A DNA stretch of 5,856 bases from Micrococcales bacterium (GTDB lineage: Bacteria; Actinomycetota; Actinomycetes; S36-B12; UBA5976). Shown piece by piece: positions 1 to 5,265 of this stretch. The stretch spans positions 1 to 5,856 of the forward strand of contig JAHEEQ010000069.1 in NCBI GenBank assembly GCA_024640585.1, in the 5' to 3' direction. The position numbers and the translations under genes are program-made. Numbering within the stretch: the first letter of the stretch is position 1; each line of letters starts with the position of its first letter. A model generated the notes under the pieces. The model made no database searches, had not been told where the DNA came from, and saw only the letters and a program-made list of their open reading frames with translations.

Positions 1-2434
1 CCCGCTCTAGATATTCGTTAAAGAACGCAGCTTCCACGTCATCTCGGCTAAATCCCCAAGTGGTTTGGGTGAGGTCATTTGTTCCAAAGGAGAAGAAGTC
101 AGCAGCGCGCGCAATGCGATGGGCTGTTAATGCAGCTCGAGGAAGTTCGATCATGGTGCCGATTGGAATATTCAATTCCACACCAAATTTGGCTGCAACC
201 TCCGCGATGATTCCCTCGGCTTCTTTTCGAATTGGTTCTAGTTCTGCAACTGTTGCTACTAATGGCACCATAACTTCTGGATGTGGATGGCCCTTTTCAA
301 GTAAGCGCACGGCAGTTGCTTCTGCAATTGCGCGAACTTGTAAACCAAACAATCCAGGGAACATGATTCCAAGACGAACACCGCGCAAGCCAAGCATTGG
401 ATTTGCTTCATGCATTCGACTTACAGCCTGCAAAAGTTGTTCGTCTGATTCTTGAATCGAGTTTGTACTTCTTTGTAATGCAACTTTCACTGACAAGTCT
501 GTGTAGTCAGGTAAGAATTCATGAAGTGGTGGATCGATAAGGCGGACGATTACAGGTAATCCATCCATGGCTTCTAGAATTTCAGTGAAGTCTTGAATTT
601 GCAATGGCAGCAATGCATCAAGAGCGTGCTTTTTGTCTGTTTCATTTTCAGCCAAGATGAGTCTTTCAACAAGTTCACGTCTCGCGCCCAAGAACATGTG
701 CTCGGTGCGCGCAAGACCAATACCTTCTGCGCCCATACGACGAGCCCGAGCTGCATCTTCACCGTTGTCAGCATTTGCACGAATCTTCAAGCGACGAACG
801 GAGTCAGCATGGAAAATTAAGTGATCGACCGCGCGTACAAGTGGGTCTGCCATGATTTCTTGTGGAGTCAATTCGCCGTTGAAGTATTGAGTTACGGCAG
901 ATGCAGTTACTGGAACCTCGCCCGCAAAAACTTCACCGGTTGTTCCATCGATGGAAATCAAGTCGCCTTCAATCAAGGTTTTCCCGTCGCTTGTTGTCAC
1001 CACATGATGGTGTACATCAACGGTCAAATCATCAGCACCGCAAACTGCGGTCTTACCCATACCGCGTGCAACCACAGCGGCGTGCGAAGTTTTGCCTCCA
1101 CGACTAGTCAAAATGCCAACACTTGCCACCATTCCTGCAAGATCATCTGGGTTGGTTTCTTTTCGAACCAAAATAATTTTCATACCGGTTTCAGCAAGTT
1201 CAACTGCCCGTTCTGCAGAGAATGCGATGTGCCCAACAGCGGCTCCTGGAGATGCCGCAATTCCTTTTGCGAGACGCGTGTAACTTGAAGTGTCAACAAA
1301 TCGAGGGAACATCAAGTGCATAAGTTGCGCACCAGTCACTCGTTGAAGCGCCTCTGTTTGAGAAATTAAACCTTCTTCAACTAGCTGAACTGCAATGCGA
1401 AAAGCCGCCGCCGGAGTTCGCTTACCAACGCGAGTTTGCAACATCCAAAGTTTGCCGTCTTCAACTGTGAACTCGATGTCACAAAGGTCCCGGTAATGAT
1501 TTTCAAGAATTGACATCACTTCGAGAAGTTGTTTGTGCGCCTGTGGAACTGTTTTGTCCATGTCATCAAGTTTTTCGGTATTACGAATACCCGCAACCAC
1601 GTCTTCACCTTGCGCATTTGTTAGCCAATCGCCATATGCGCCAGAAACTCCACTAGCAGGGTCGCGAGTGAAAGCAACTCCAGTTCCAGAATTTTCACCA
1701 CGGTTGCCAAAAACCATTGTCACAACGTTTACGGCAGTTCCAAGATCTTCTGGAATATGTTCTTGACGGCGGTAAAGCTTTGCGCGGTCTGTGTTCCAAG
1801 AGTTAAAGACTGCCTTGATAGCTAGATCTAATTGTGCGTGAACATCTTGTGGAAATTCTTCGCCGGTTTGATTTACAACAATGTCTTTGAATTCAGCGAT
1901 TAATTGTTTTAGCTGATCAACAGTGATTTCGTAATCGTGTTTTGCGCCGGTTGATTCTTTAGCTTTGTGCAGTGCATCTTCAAAATGTTCTGGGTTGATG
2001 CCTAAAACTGTTTTCCCAAACATTGCGATAAGGCGGCGGTAGGAGTCGAGTGCGAATCGCTCGTTGTTTGTTACTTTTGCAAGTCCATTCACAGTTTCGT
2101 CGTTCAAGCCAATGTTCAAAACAGTTTCCATCATTCCCGGCATTGAATATTTCGCACCAGAACGAACAGAAACTAGAAGTGGATCTGTCTCATCACCAAA
2201 GTGCCGACGAGAACGAGCTTCAGTTGCAGCGAGGGCAGTTCCGATTTGCGAACCAAGTCCTGCAGGATCTTTTCCTGCTTGCAAATACGCCCTGCAAGCA
2301 TCTGTCGTAATTGTGAATCCCGGGGGAACCGGTAGACCAAGTTTTGTCATCTCCGCAAGGTTTGCACCTTTGCCGCCAAGCAGGTCGCTCATCGAGCGAT
2401 CACCTTCTGTGAAGTCATAAACAAATTTGGTCAT
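1..2434 (-). CDS. ppdK: Pyruvate, phosphate dikinase (C-terminus cut by window edge)
   Basis: This cytosolic enzyme interconverts pyruvate + ATP + Pi with PEP + AMP + PPi, at the glycolysis/gluconeogenesis node. One uninterrupted frame of 811 codons is visible; family members are about 870-900 residues, so some 70-90 are missing at the left edge. Domains in order: an N-terminal ATP-grasp nucleotide-binding region (residues 1 to about 340) with LLGGKGANLAEM near residue 18, VSVRSGA with Arg91, and DIEFTVEDGKLWMLQTR with Glu321; the phosphohistidine domain with GGKTSHAAVVARGMGK, catalytic His451 (His455 in the Clostridium symbiosum enzyme); and the PEP/pyruvate barrel with GAEGIGLARTEHMF, VRLIDPPLHEF, GLRGVRLG, GTMIELPRAAL and FFSFGTNDLTQTTWGFSRDD. 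The barrel's catalytic Cys (GEHGG region) lies outside the window. The ATG at 2434 is preceded by AGAAAGGG with 5-base spacing. It seems to be transcribed alone, being separated from the upstream tRNA-His by a terminator. PPDK rather than PEP synthase is clear from the motifs throughout. Confidence 0.97.
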   Translation of the reverse strand, partial: MTKFVYDFTEGDRSMSDLLGGKGANLAEMTKLGLPVPPGFTITTDACRAYLQAGKDPAGLGSQIGTALAATEARSRRHFGDETDPLLVSVRSGAKYSMPGMMETVLNIGLNDETVNGLAKVTNNERFALDSYRRLIAMFGKTVLGINPEHFEDALHKAKESTGAKHDYEITVDQLKQLIAEFKDIVVNQTGEEFPQDVHAQLDLAIKAVFNSWNTDRAKLYRRQEHIPEDLGTAVNVVTMVFGNRGENSGTGVAFTRDPASGVSGAYGDWLTNAQGEDVVAGIRNTEKLDDMDKTVPQAHKQLLEVMSILENHYRDLCDIEFTVEDGKLWMLQTRVGKRTPAAAFRIAVQLVEEGLISQTEALQRVTGAQLMHLMFPRFVDTSSYTRLAKGIAASPGAAVGHIAFSAERAVELAETGMKIILVRKETNPDDLAGMVASVGILTSRGGKTSHAAVVARGMGKTAVCGADDLTVDVHHHVVTTSDGKTLIEGDLISIDGTTGEVFAGEVPVTASAVTQYFNGELTPQEIMADPLVRAVDHLIFHADSVRRLKIRANADNGEDAARARRMGAEGIGLARTEHMFLGARRELVERLILAENETDKKHALDALLPLQIQDFTEILEAMDGLPVIVRLIDPPLHEFLPDYTDLSVKVALQRSTNSIQESDEQLLQAVSRMHEANPMLGLRGVRLGIMFPGLFGLQVRAIAEATAVRLLEKGHPHPEVMVPLVATVAELEPIRKEAEGIIAEVAAKFGVELNIPIGTMIELPRAALTAHRIARAADFFSFGTNDLTQTTWGFSRDDVEAAFFNEYLER

Positions 2435-2439
2435 GATCG

Positions 2440-2447
2440 CCCTTTCT
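2440..2447 (-). promoter_or_regulatory. Shine-Dalgarno site of ppdK
   Basis: On the minus strand AGAAAGGG ends five bases before the ATG at 2434, giving a good purine-rich ribosome-binding site. It supports this start and shows that ppdK has a 5' leader, unlike the apparently leaderless genes further right. Confidence 0.7.
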
Positions 2448-2449
2448 CG

Positions 2450-2489
2450 ACATCTGCACATTTGTGCAATGATGTGAACATCTGTGAAC
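2450..2489. repeat. Phased TGTG-type repeats with an inverted repeat; possible ppdK operator
   Basis: Between 16 and 55 bases upstream of the ppdK start, the plus strand carries TGTGCAA at 2463, TGTGAAC at 2473 and TGTGAAC at 2483, exactly 10 bp apart, so on one face of the helix. The first unit is also the right arm of a perfect inverted repeat, TGCACA-TT-TGTGCA (2455-2468). ACATCTG occurs twice, at 2450 and 2478. The cluster lies just downstream of, or over, the start point predicted from the TACAGT box. That would suit a repressor or leader-binding regulator. I cannot assign a regulator: the pattern is not the inverted TGTGA-N6-TCACA site of CRP/GlxR, nor the actinobacterial LexA box. Confidence 0.45.
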
Positions 2490-2491
2490 GA

Positions 2492-2497
2492 ACTGTA
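2492..2497 (-). promoter_or_regulatory. Possible -10 box of ppdK (TACAGT)
   Basis: TACAGT on the minus strand fits the TANNNT -10 pattern and would start transcription near 2485, leaving a leader of about 50 bases that contains the Shine-Dalgarno site. No convincing -35 hexamer is present 16-18 bases upstream; the nearest is TTACTT, a poor match. The placement is tentative. Confidence 0.3.
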
Positions 2498-2544
2498 ATC
2501 TGCAACACATAAAAAAGTAAGTGAAGAAAGACCTAATTTTTGGT

Positions 2545-2576
2545 AAAAGAAAAAGCGGCACATTTCTGTACCGCTT
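2545..2576 (-). terminator. Intrinsic terminator after tRNA-His
   Basis: Read on the minus strand, arms AAGCGGTACA and TGTGCCGCTT form a 10-bp stem (one G-U wobble) around a GAAA tetraloop, followed by a T-rich tail, TTTCTTTT. The stem starts only three bases after the CCA end of tRNA-His, so the pre-tRNA has a short trailer that is mostly terminator. It separates the orn/tRNA-His unit from ppdK on the same strand. Confidence 0.88.
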
Positions 2577-2579
2577 AAT

Positions 2580-2656
2580 TGGGGTGAGTGACGGGACTCG
2601 AACCCGCGACATCCTGGACCACAACCAGGTGTTCTACCAGCTGAACTACACCCACC
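2580..2656 (-). tRNA. tRNA-His (GTG anticodon)
   Basis: The minus strand folds as a full cloverleaf. The acceptor stem is GTGGGTG paired with CACTCAC. The D arm contains GTTCAGCTGGTAGAAC. The anticodon stem CCTGG/CCAGG encloses loop TTGTGGT, giving anticodon GTG (His). The T arm is CGGG-TTCGAGT-CCCG. The extra 5' G (G-1, position 2656) opposite C73, the identity element for histidyl-tRNA synthetase, is present. The CCA end is encoded (2580-2582). It lies 67 bases after orn on the same strand and is followed at once by a strong terminator. Confidence 0.97.
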
Positions 2657-2685
2657 ATGCAAACTCTTTCGAGCAAGCGGTGCGA

Positions 2686-2691
2686 AGTGTA
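2686..2691 (-). promoter_or_regulatory. Possible -10 box for tRNA-His (TACACT)
   Basis: TACACT on the minus strand lies in the orn/tRNA-His gap and fits the TANNNT pattern; transcription would start near 2679, about 23 bases before the mature tRNA end. The -35 candidates (TTAGCC or TTTAGC, 17-18 bases upstream) are weak. The tRNA could equally be read through from orn. Confidence 0.3.
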
Positions 2692-2701
2692 ATGGTTTGC
2701 G

Positions 2702-2724
2702 AAGGCGAGGCTAAAACCTGCCTT
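2702..2724 (-). other. Hairpin overlapping the orn stop codon
   Basis: On the minus strand AAGGCAGG pairs with CCTCGCCTT (8 bp, one bulged C) around loop TTTTAG, beginning at the last base of the orn stop codon. No T-tract follows, so it is not a standard intrinsic terminator. It could protect the orn 3' end, or mark a processing boundary if orn and tRNA-His are co-transcribed. Confidence 0.4.
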
Positions 2725-3335
2725 TATTCTGACTTTTGGGATCCAAGGTTTGCAGCAATATTTTTTGCGGTTTTCAAATCCGGACCATCACCTTCAACGA
2801 AAACAGATTTGCGATAGTAATTCAATTCGCGAATCGAATCTGCAATGTCGGCAAGTGCGCGATGGTTGCCCTCTTTGCTTGGGGATGAAAAATAAACTCG
2901 CGGATACCAGCGACGTGCCAGTTCTTTCACGCTTGATACATCGACCAATCGATAGTGCAAGTAGTTGTCGAGTGTCGGCATGTATTTGTTCAGGAACATA
3001 CGATCCACATAAATTGAGGAACCAGCAAGCGGAGACTTCTTTGGCTCAGGCACATGTTGTTTTATGTAAGTCAAAACGAGTTGTTCGGCATCCTCAAGTG
3101 AAATGCCATTCGGGATTTCTGGAAGTAGTTCAGACTTTGTATGCATGTTGATCACAACTTCATCCATAAGTGCAAGCTGGGCTTCAGTCGCGACGATAAC
3201 GTAGCTCACGCCTTCATCCAGGGGATTTAGGTTTGCGTCAGTAACGATGCACGCAATTTCAACGATTACGTGTCGCTCAGGGTCTAGACCTGTCATCTCA
3301 AGGTCTATCCAAACTAATTTTTCAGCGTCAGCCAC
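2724..3335 (-). CDS. orn: Oligoribonuclease, DEDDh 3'-5' exonuclease
   Basis: Orn degrades 2-5 nt RNAs (nanoRNAs, including pGpG from c-di-GMP breakdown) to mononucleotides in the cytosol, the final step of mRNA decay. All five DEDDh residues are visible: Asp11 and Glu13 in VWIDLEMTGLD, Asp111 in VDRMFLNKYMP, and His158 and Asp163 in NHRALADI. HYRLVDVSSVKELARRWYP (residues 127-145) is the family's usual central block. The protein has 203 residues against 181 in E. coli; the extra is a C-terminal tail, common in actinobacterial forms. The start is GTG: a TAA stop sits in frame two codons upstream, and the next Met (Met14) would remove the catalytic Asp/Glu. There is no spaced Shine-Dalgarno; instead TAGGCT lies six bases before the GTG, suggesting leaderless translation. 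It is followed by tRNA-His and diverges from the small membrane protein gene. Confidence 0.96.
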   Translation of the reverse strand: MADAEKLVWIDLEMTGLDPERHVIVEIACIVTDANLNPLDEGVSYVIVATEAQLALMDEVVINMHTKSELLPEIPNGISLEDAEQLVLTYIKQHVPEPKKSPLAGSSIYVDRMFLNKYMPTLDNYLHYRLVDVSSVKELARRWYPRVYFSSPSKEGNHRALADIADSIRELNYYRKSVFVEGDGPDLKTAKNIAANLGSQKSE

Positions 3336-3341
3336 ACCTTA

Positions 3342-3347
3342 AGCCTA
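3342..3347 (-). promoter_or_regulatory. Predicted -10 box for leaderless orn
   Basis: TAGGCT (minus strand, TANNNT type) is followed by six bases, TAAGGT, and then the GTG at 3335. If the G of GTG is +1, the hexamer occupies -12 to -7, the standard place. The AAGG in between touches the start codon too closely to serve as a Shine-Dalgarno. No good -35 hexamer is visible. Confidence 0.55.
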
Positions 3348-3368
3348 GTTGTCCACCCTGTTCCGATT

Positions 3369-3374
3369 TAGGCT
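3369..3374 (+). promoter_or_regulatory. Predicted -10 box for the leaderless membrane protein gene
   Basis: TAGGCT, the same hexamer as in front of orn but on the opposite strand, is followed by six bases (GAACCT) and then the ATG at 3381. This again puts +1 on the start codon. Its TAG is also an in-frame stop just upstream, so no earlier start is possible. The AGG within it is a poor, distant Shine-Dalgarno alternative. Confidence 0.5.
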
Positions 3375-3380
3375 GAACCT

Positions 3381-3665
3381 ATGGAATCACTCGCCCTATT
3401 GGTCTCACTCCTAATCCTTGGCGGATTTTCAGGCGCTTTCATTGCCCTAGCCCTGTCTTTTGTGCCAAACCGAATAGGTCGTGGATTTGTGTATGTGTTT
3501 GTTGCCCTTTCAAGCACTCTGATGACATGGATTGCGATTGCAGCGAATTCAAGTGGCGCATGGTTTATGGCAATTGCGATTGTTGGACTAGACGTAGTCG
3601 CAGTTTGGAATGCTTTCAGAGTTAAACGCGAAAACGAACCTTTGAATCCAACTACCAACGAATAA
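3381..3665 (+). CDS. Small three-helix membrane protein, function unknown
   Basis: I do not recognise a family for this 94-residue protein. It has three clear hydrophobic segments: residues 5-28, 36-55 and 61-79, separated by the short basic loop PNRIGRG and the polar turn NSSG. It ends in a charged hydrophilic tail (RVKRENEPLNPTTNE). The positive-inside rule puts the basic first loop and the C-terminal tail in the cytoplasm, with the N-terminus outside. There is no signal-peptide cleavage site or catalytic motif. The hydrophobic periodicity and clean start make it a real gene rather than a chance frame. It diverges from orn with a 45-bp gap and overlaps the sulfotransferase gene tail-to-tail by 14 bp. 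It could be an accessory or stress-related membrane peptide; nothing in the sequence decides. Confidence 0.8.
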   Translation: MESLALLVSLLILGGFSGAFIALALSFVPNRIGRGFVYVFVALSSTLMTWIAIAANSSGAWFMAIAIVGLDVVAVWNAFRVKRENEPLNPTTNE

Positions 3666-4728
3666 GTCGAACTACTTTATTTCTAACTGTACTTACGACA
3701 TCGATTCCATCTAGCAAATTTGCTCGAGCGCGATCGGTTGGAACTCCATGCGCTTTGCAAAATTCATGCAGCTCATTTGTGAGCGCATCATCAAGAGCTG
3801 GCCATGTTTTGGTGGCAACTCGGGGGAGTGCAAACCATTCGCTCCAAAGTGCATCGCCCATAAAGTCGCGCGGATTCAATCCGCCAAAAACCAAATCATT
3901 ATCAACTAGGAACTGACCAATTTCTGGAGTCAAGGTGACTTTGTTGCCTTTGTATGCAGCTAGTGCACCAATTAACTTACGACGCAAACGATTTGTTAGG
4001 GCACCAGGTGGAAAACTTGGATTTACAAATCGCAAGAATTGAATCGCTTCAACTGACATAGATTCATTCAAAGTCTCGACTGGAGCAAAGCTGTTTCGCA
4101 AATGTGGATTAATTCCAGCAAATTTCAAAATGAAATCAATTAAGTCGTTGTTTGCGCGACTTGCAAGGTATGGACGAAGCGTGAAAGTTGTGTTGGCGGG
4201 AAGTTGTGATTTCCAAATGGCGGCAAATGCAGCGTGCGAGTAAGAACGGCGCGCTTTGTTTGCATACGAAACATCGAAGTTCCATGTTCGACCAGCCTTA
4301 ATCGATTCCGCATATGCACTAGCGGCTAAATCATCTGGTCTACGCACGACTGCAATCACGTCAACTTGGTCGAAATATTGACGCAAGAATTCGAGCAAAG
4401 CTTTAATTTCTTCGCTGGTGCGAAGGCGAGTGCCGATGTGTTCACTGGTCATCAGCCAAGTTCCATCGGTTACGTAAGCTTCAAATTGTTGACCTAAATG
4501 GTGGCGAAGTTCGCTGCGATCTTCTTCTGTGTTGATGCCCATGCCACGGGCTACAACGCCAGGGTTTTGGCTGAAAGCTAATGCCAATTGAGAATGATTT
4601 GGGTCCTTCAAAAATGAAGGCACATTGATGCCATTCGCGGCAAGTAAGTGCTTGTTCAATTCGATGGATTGTTGAAAAGTGGAAGTACCGGTCTTGGACT
4701 TACCTATGTGCAGGATTAACCGCCGCAA
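3652..4728 (-). CDS. Sulfotransferase family protein, probably PAPS-dependent
   Basis: This 358-residue protein opens with HIGKSKTGTSTFQ (residues 7-19), the 5'-phosphosulfate-binding loop of bacterial sulfotransferases (usual form HIGxxKTGTTxxQ). VIAVVRRPDDLAASAY (residues 124-139) matches the 3'-phosphate-binding motif, with Arg129/Arg130 and Ser137. SEHIG at 95-99 resembles a conserved SSE-type block in this subfamily. The family moves sulfate from PAPS to hydroxyl or amino groups on sugars or small molecules; the acceptor here is unknown. There is no signal peptide or membrane segment, so it should be cytosolic. The start is TTG at 4728: GAGGTGAG lies seven bases upstream and an in-frame TGA three codons upstream blocks any earlier start. 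It diverges from the DUF3293 gene and overlaps the membrane protein gene's 3' end. A kinase-like P-loop protein is a less likely alternative. Confidence 0.85.
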   Translation of the reverse strand: MRRLILHIGKSKTGTSTFQQSIELNKHLLAANGINVPSFLKDPNHSQLALAFSQNPGVVARGMGINTEEDRSELRHHLGQQFEAYVTDGTWLMTSEHIGTRLRTSEEIKALLEFLRQYFDQVDVIAVVRRPDDLAASAYAESIKAGRTWNFDVSYANKARRSYSHAAFAAIWKSQLPANTTFTLRPYLASRANNDLIDFILKFAGINPHLRNSFAPVETLNESMSVEAIQFLRFVNPSFPPGALTNRLRRKLIGALAAYKGNKVTLTPEIGQFLVDNDLVFGGLNPRDFMGDALWSEWFALPRVATKTWPALDDALTNELHEFCKAHGVPTDRARANLLDGIDVVSTVRNKVVRLIRW

Positions 4729-4733
4729 CTCTT

Positions 4734-4741
4734 CTCACCTC
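4734..4741 (-). promoter_or_regulatory. Shine-Dalgarno site that fixes a TTG start
   Basis: GAGGTGAG on the minus strand is close to the ideal anti-16S match, with its GAGGTG core seven bases before TTG at 4728. It is the main evidence that the sulfotransferase starts at the rare TTG codon, placing the phosphosulfate-binding loop at residues 7-19 as in relatives. The GTG inside the site is out of frame. Confidence 0.7.
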
Positions 4742-4763
4742 ATCCACATATTTGGCCTGTCAA

Positions 4764-4769
4764 AGTGTA
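4764..4769 (-). promoter_or_regulatory. Possible -10 box of the minus-strand sulfotransferase (TACACT)
   Basis: TACACT on the minus strand fits TANNNT and is identical to the hexamer before tRNA-His. Transcription would start near 4757, giving a leader of about 28 bases that includes the Shine-Dalgarno site. A perfect TTGACA just downstream has no -10 box at the right distance and is probably chance. Confidence 0.3.
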
Positions 4770-4800
4770 GGTCGTGAGTGCACTTGAACCTAGCCATTGG

Positions 4801-4806
4801 GATACT
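4801..4806 (+). promoter_or_regulatory. Predicted -10 box for the leaderless DUF3293 gene
   Basis: GATACT (four of six matches to TATAAT) is followed by six bases, TAACGA, and then the GTG at 4813, the same geometry as at orn and the membrane protein gene. There is no usable Shine-Dalgarno upstream of the GTG. The -35 region is not recognisable. Confidence 0.45.
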
Positions 4807-4812
4807 TAACGA

Positions 4813-5265
4813 GTGAACCTGCACTCGTATCCATGGTCGGCTTATATGCAAACCCACGTCGAGGCACACTTACCAAATGGGGTGAAGTTGCTCGAGCAGG
4901 TTGAGGCAGATTCTTTCGGCGACTGGCCTTTTACTGAAAACGAAGTTTGGATTTTGACTGCCTGCAATCCAGAGAGCAGACCACTCTCTGATGAAGAAAA
5001 TGAGAAGCGGCACCAAATCCTTGGTGAGCAACTCGAAAAACTTGGGCTTAACTATTTCTACACACGTGGATTCGATCCTGCGTCTGGAACAGAAGAAGAG
5101 TGGAGCGAGGATGGCTACGGTGTAGTTGGCGATGTTGGCGAGGTAGTTATGTCACTTGCGAAAGACTGGGAACAAAATGCAGTTTTTATTTGGACGCCAA
5201 CCAAGTGGTTCATCAAAGGTGTTTTGATGAAAGGTGAATCGAGTTCAGGCTGGCGTTATGTCTAG
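4813..5265 (+). CDS. DUF3293 domain-containing protein
   Basis: This is a 150-residue soluble protein. The central block WILTACNPESRPLSDEENEKR (from residue 46), then an amphipathic helix (HQILGEQLEKLGL), an acidic stretch with a Trp (TEEEWSEDGYGVVG, 93-106) and QNAVFIW (121-127) match the layout I recall for DUF3293, a small domain of unknown function; the assignment is from memory of the motif. No catalytic residues, signal peptide or membrane segment are apparent. The start is GTG at 4813: an in-frame TAA lies two codons upstream, so the only later option is Met12. The gene overlaps the downstream sulfotransferase by 8 bp, so the two are almost certainly co-transcribed and translationally coupled. 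Whether it assists sulfation is unknown. Confidence 0.82.
   Translation: MNLHSYPWSAYMQTHVEAHLPNGVKLLEQVEADSFGDWPFTENEVWILTACNPESRPLSDEENEKRHQILGEQLEKLGLNYFYTRGFDPASGTEEEWSEDGYGVVGDVGEVVMSLAKDWEQNAVFIWTPTKWFIKGVLMKGESSSGWRYV

Noticed and set aside
1082..1099. Lys instead of Met in the PPDK active-site motif (GGKTSHAAV rather than GGMTSHAAV)
   Set aside because: This variant is, as I recall, normal in actinobacterial PPDKs; the catalytic His451 is intact, so it marks lineage rather than altered function.
60..2420. Many plus-strand frames of 63-155 codons (for example 60-455, 821-1288, 2064-2420) and a small minus-strand frame at 574-780
   Set aside because: They are antisense or frame-shifted shadows of ppdK, whose minus-strand frame shows PPDK motifs over its whole length. 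Their translations have no domain-like composition.
2521..2817. Plus-strand frame of 98 codons and a minus-strand frame at 2415-2624
   Set aside because: Both run through the tRNA-His gene. The plus frame gives the peptide GVSDGTRTRD, a well-known false protein made by translating the antisense of a tRNA T arm.
2750..3151. Plus-strand frame of 133 codons opposite orn
   Set aside because: orn on the other strand has all five catalytic residues at family positions; this frame is its shadow.
3368..3658. Minus-strand frame of 96 codons opposite the small membrane protein gene
   Set aside because: It has no Shine-Dalgarno or -10 box, and its composition is that of an antisense to hydrophobic codons. 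The plus-strand frame has ordered membrane segments and a clean start.
3666..3697. GTCG...CGAC inverted repeat after the membrane protein gene
   Set aside because: It is only 4 bp with a loop of over 20 bases and no T-tract, and lies inside the sulfotransferase coding sequence; not a credible terminator.
4749..4754. Perfect TTGACA on the minus strand upstream of the sulfotransferase
   Set aside because: Seventeen bases downstream there is only AGGTGA, part of the Shine-Dalgarno, so no -10 box pairs with it.
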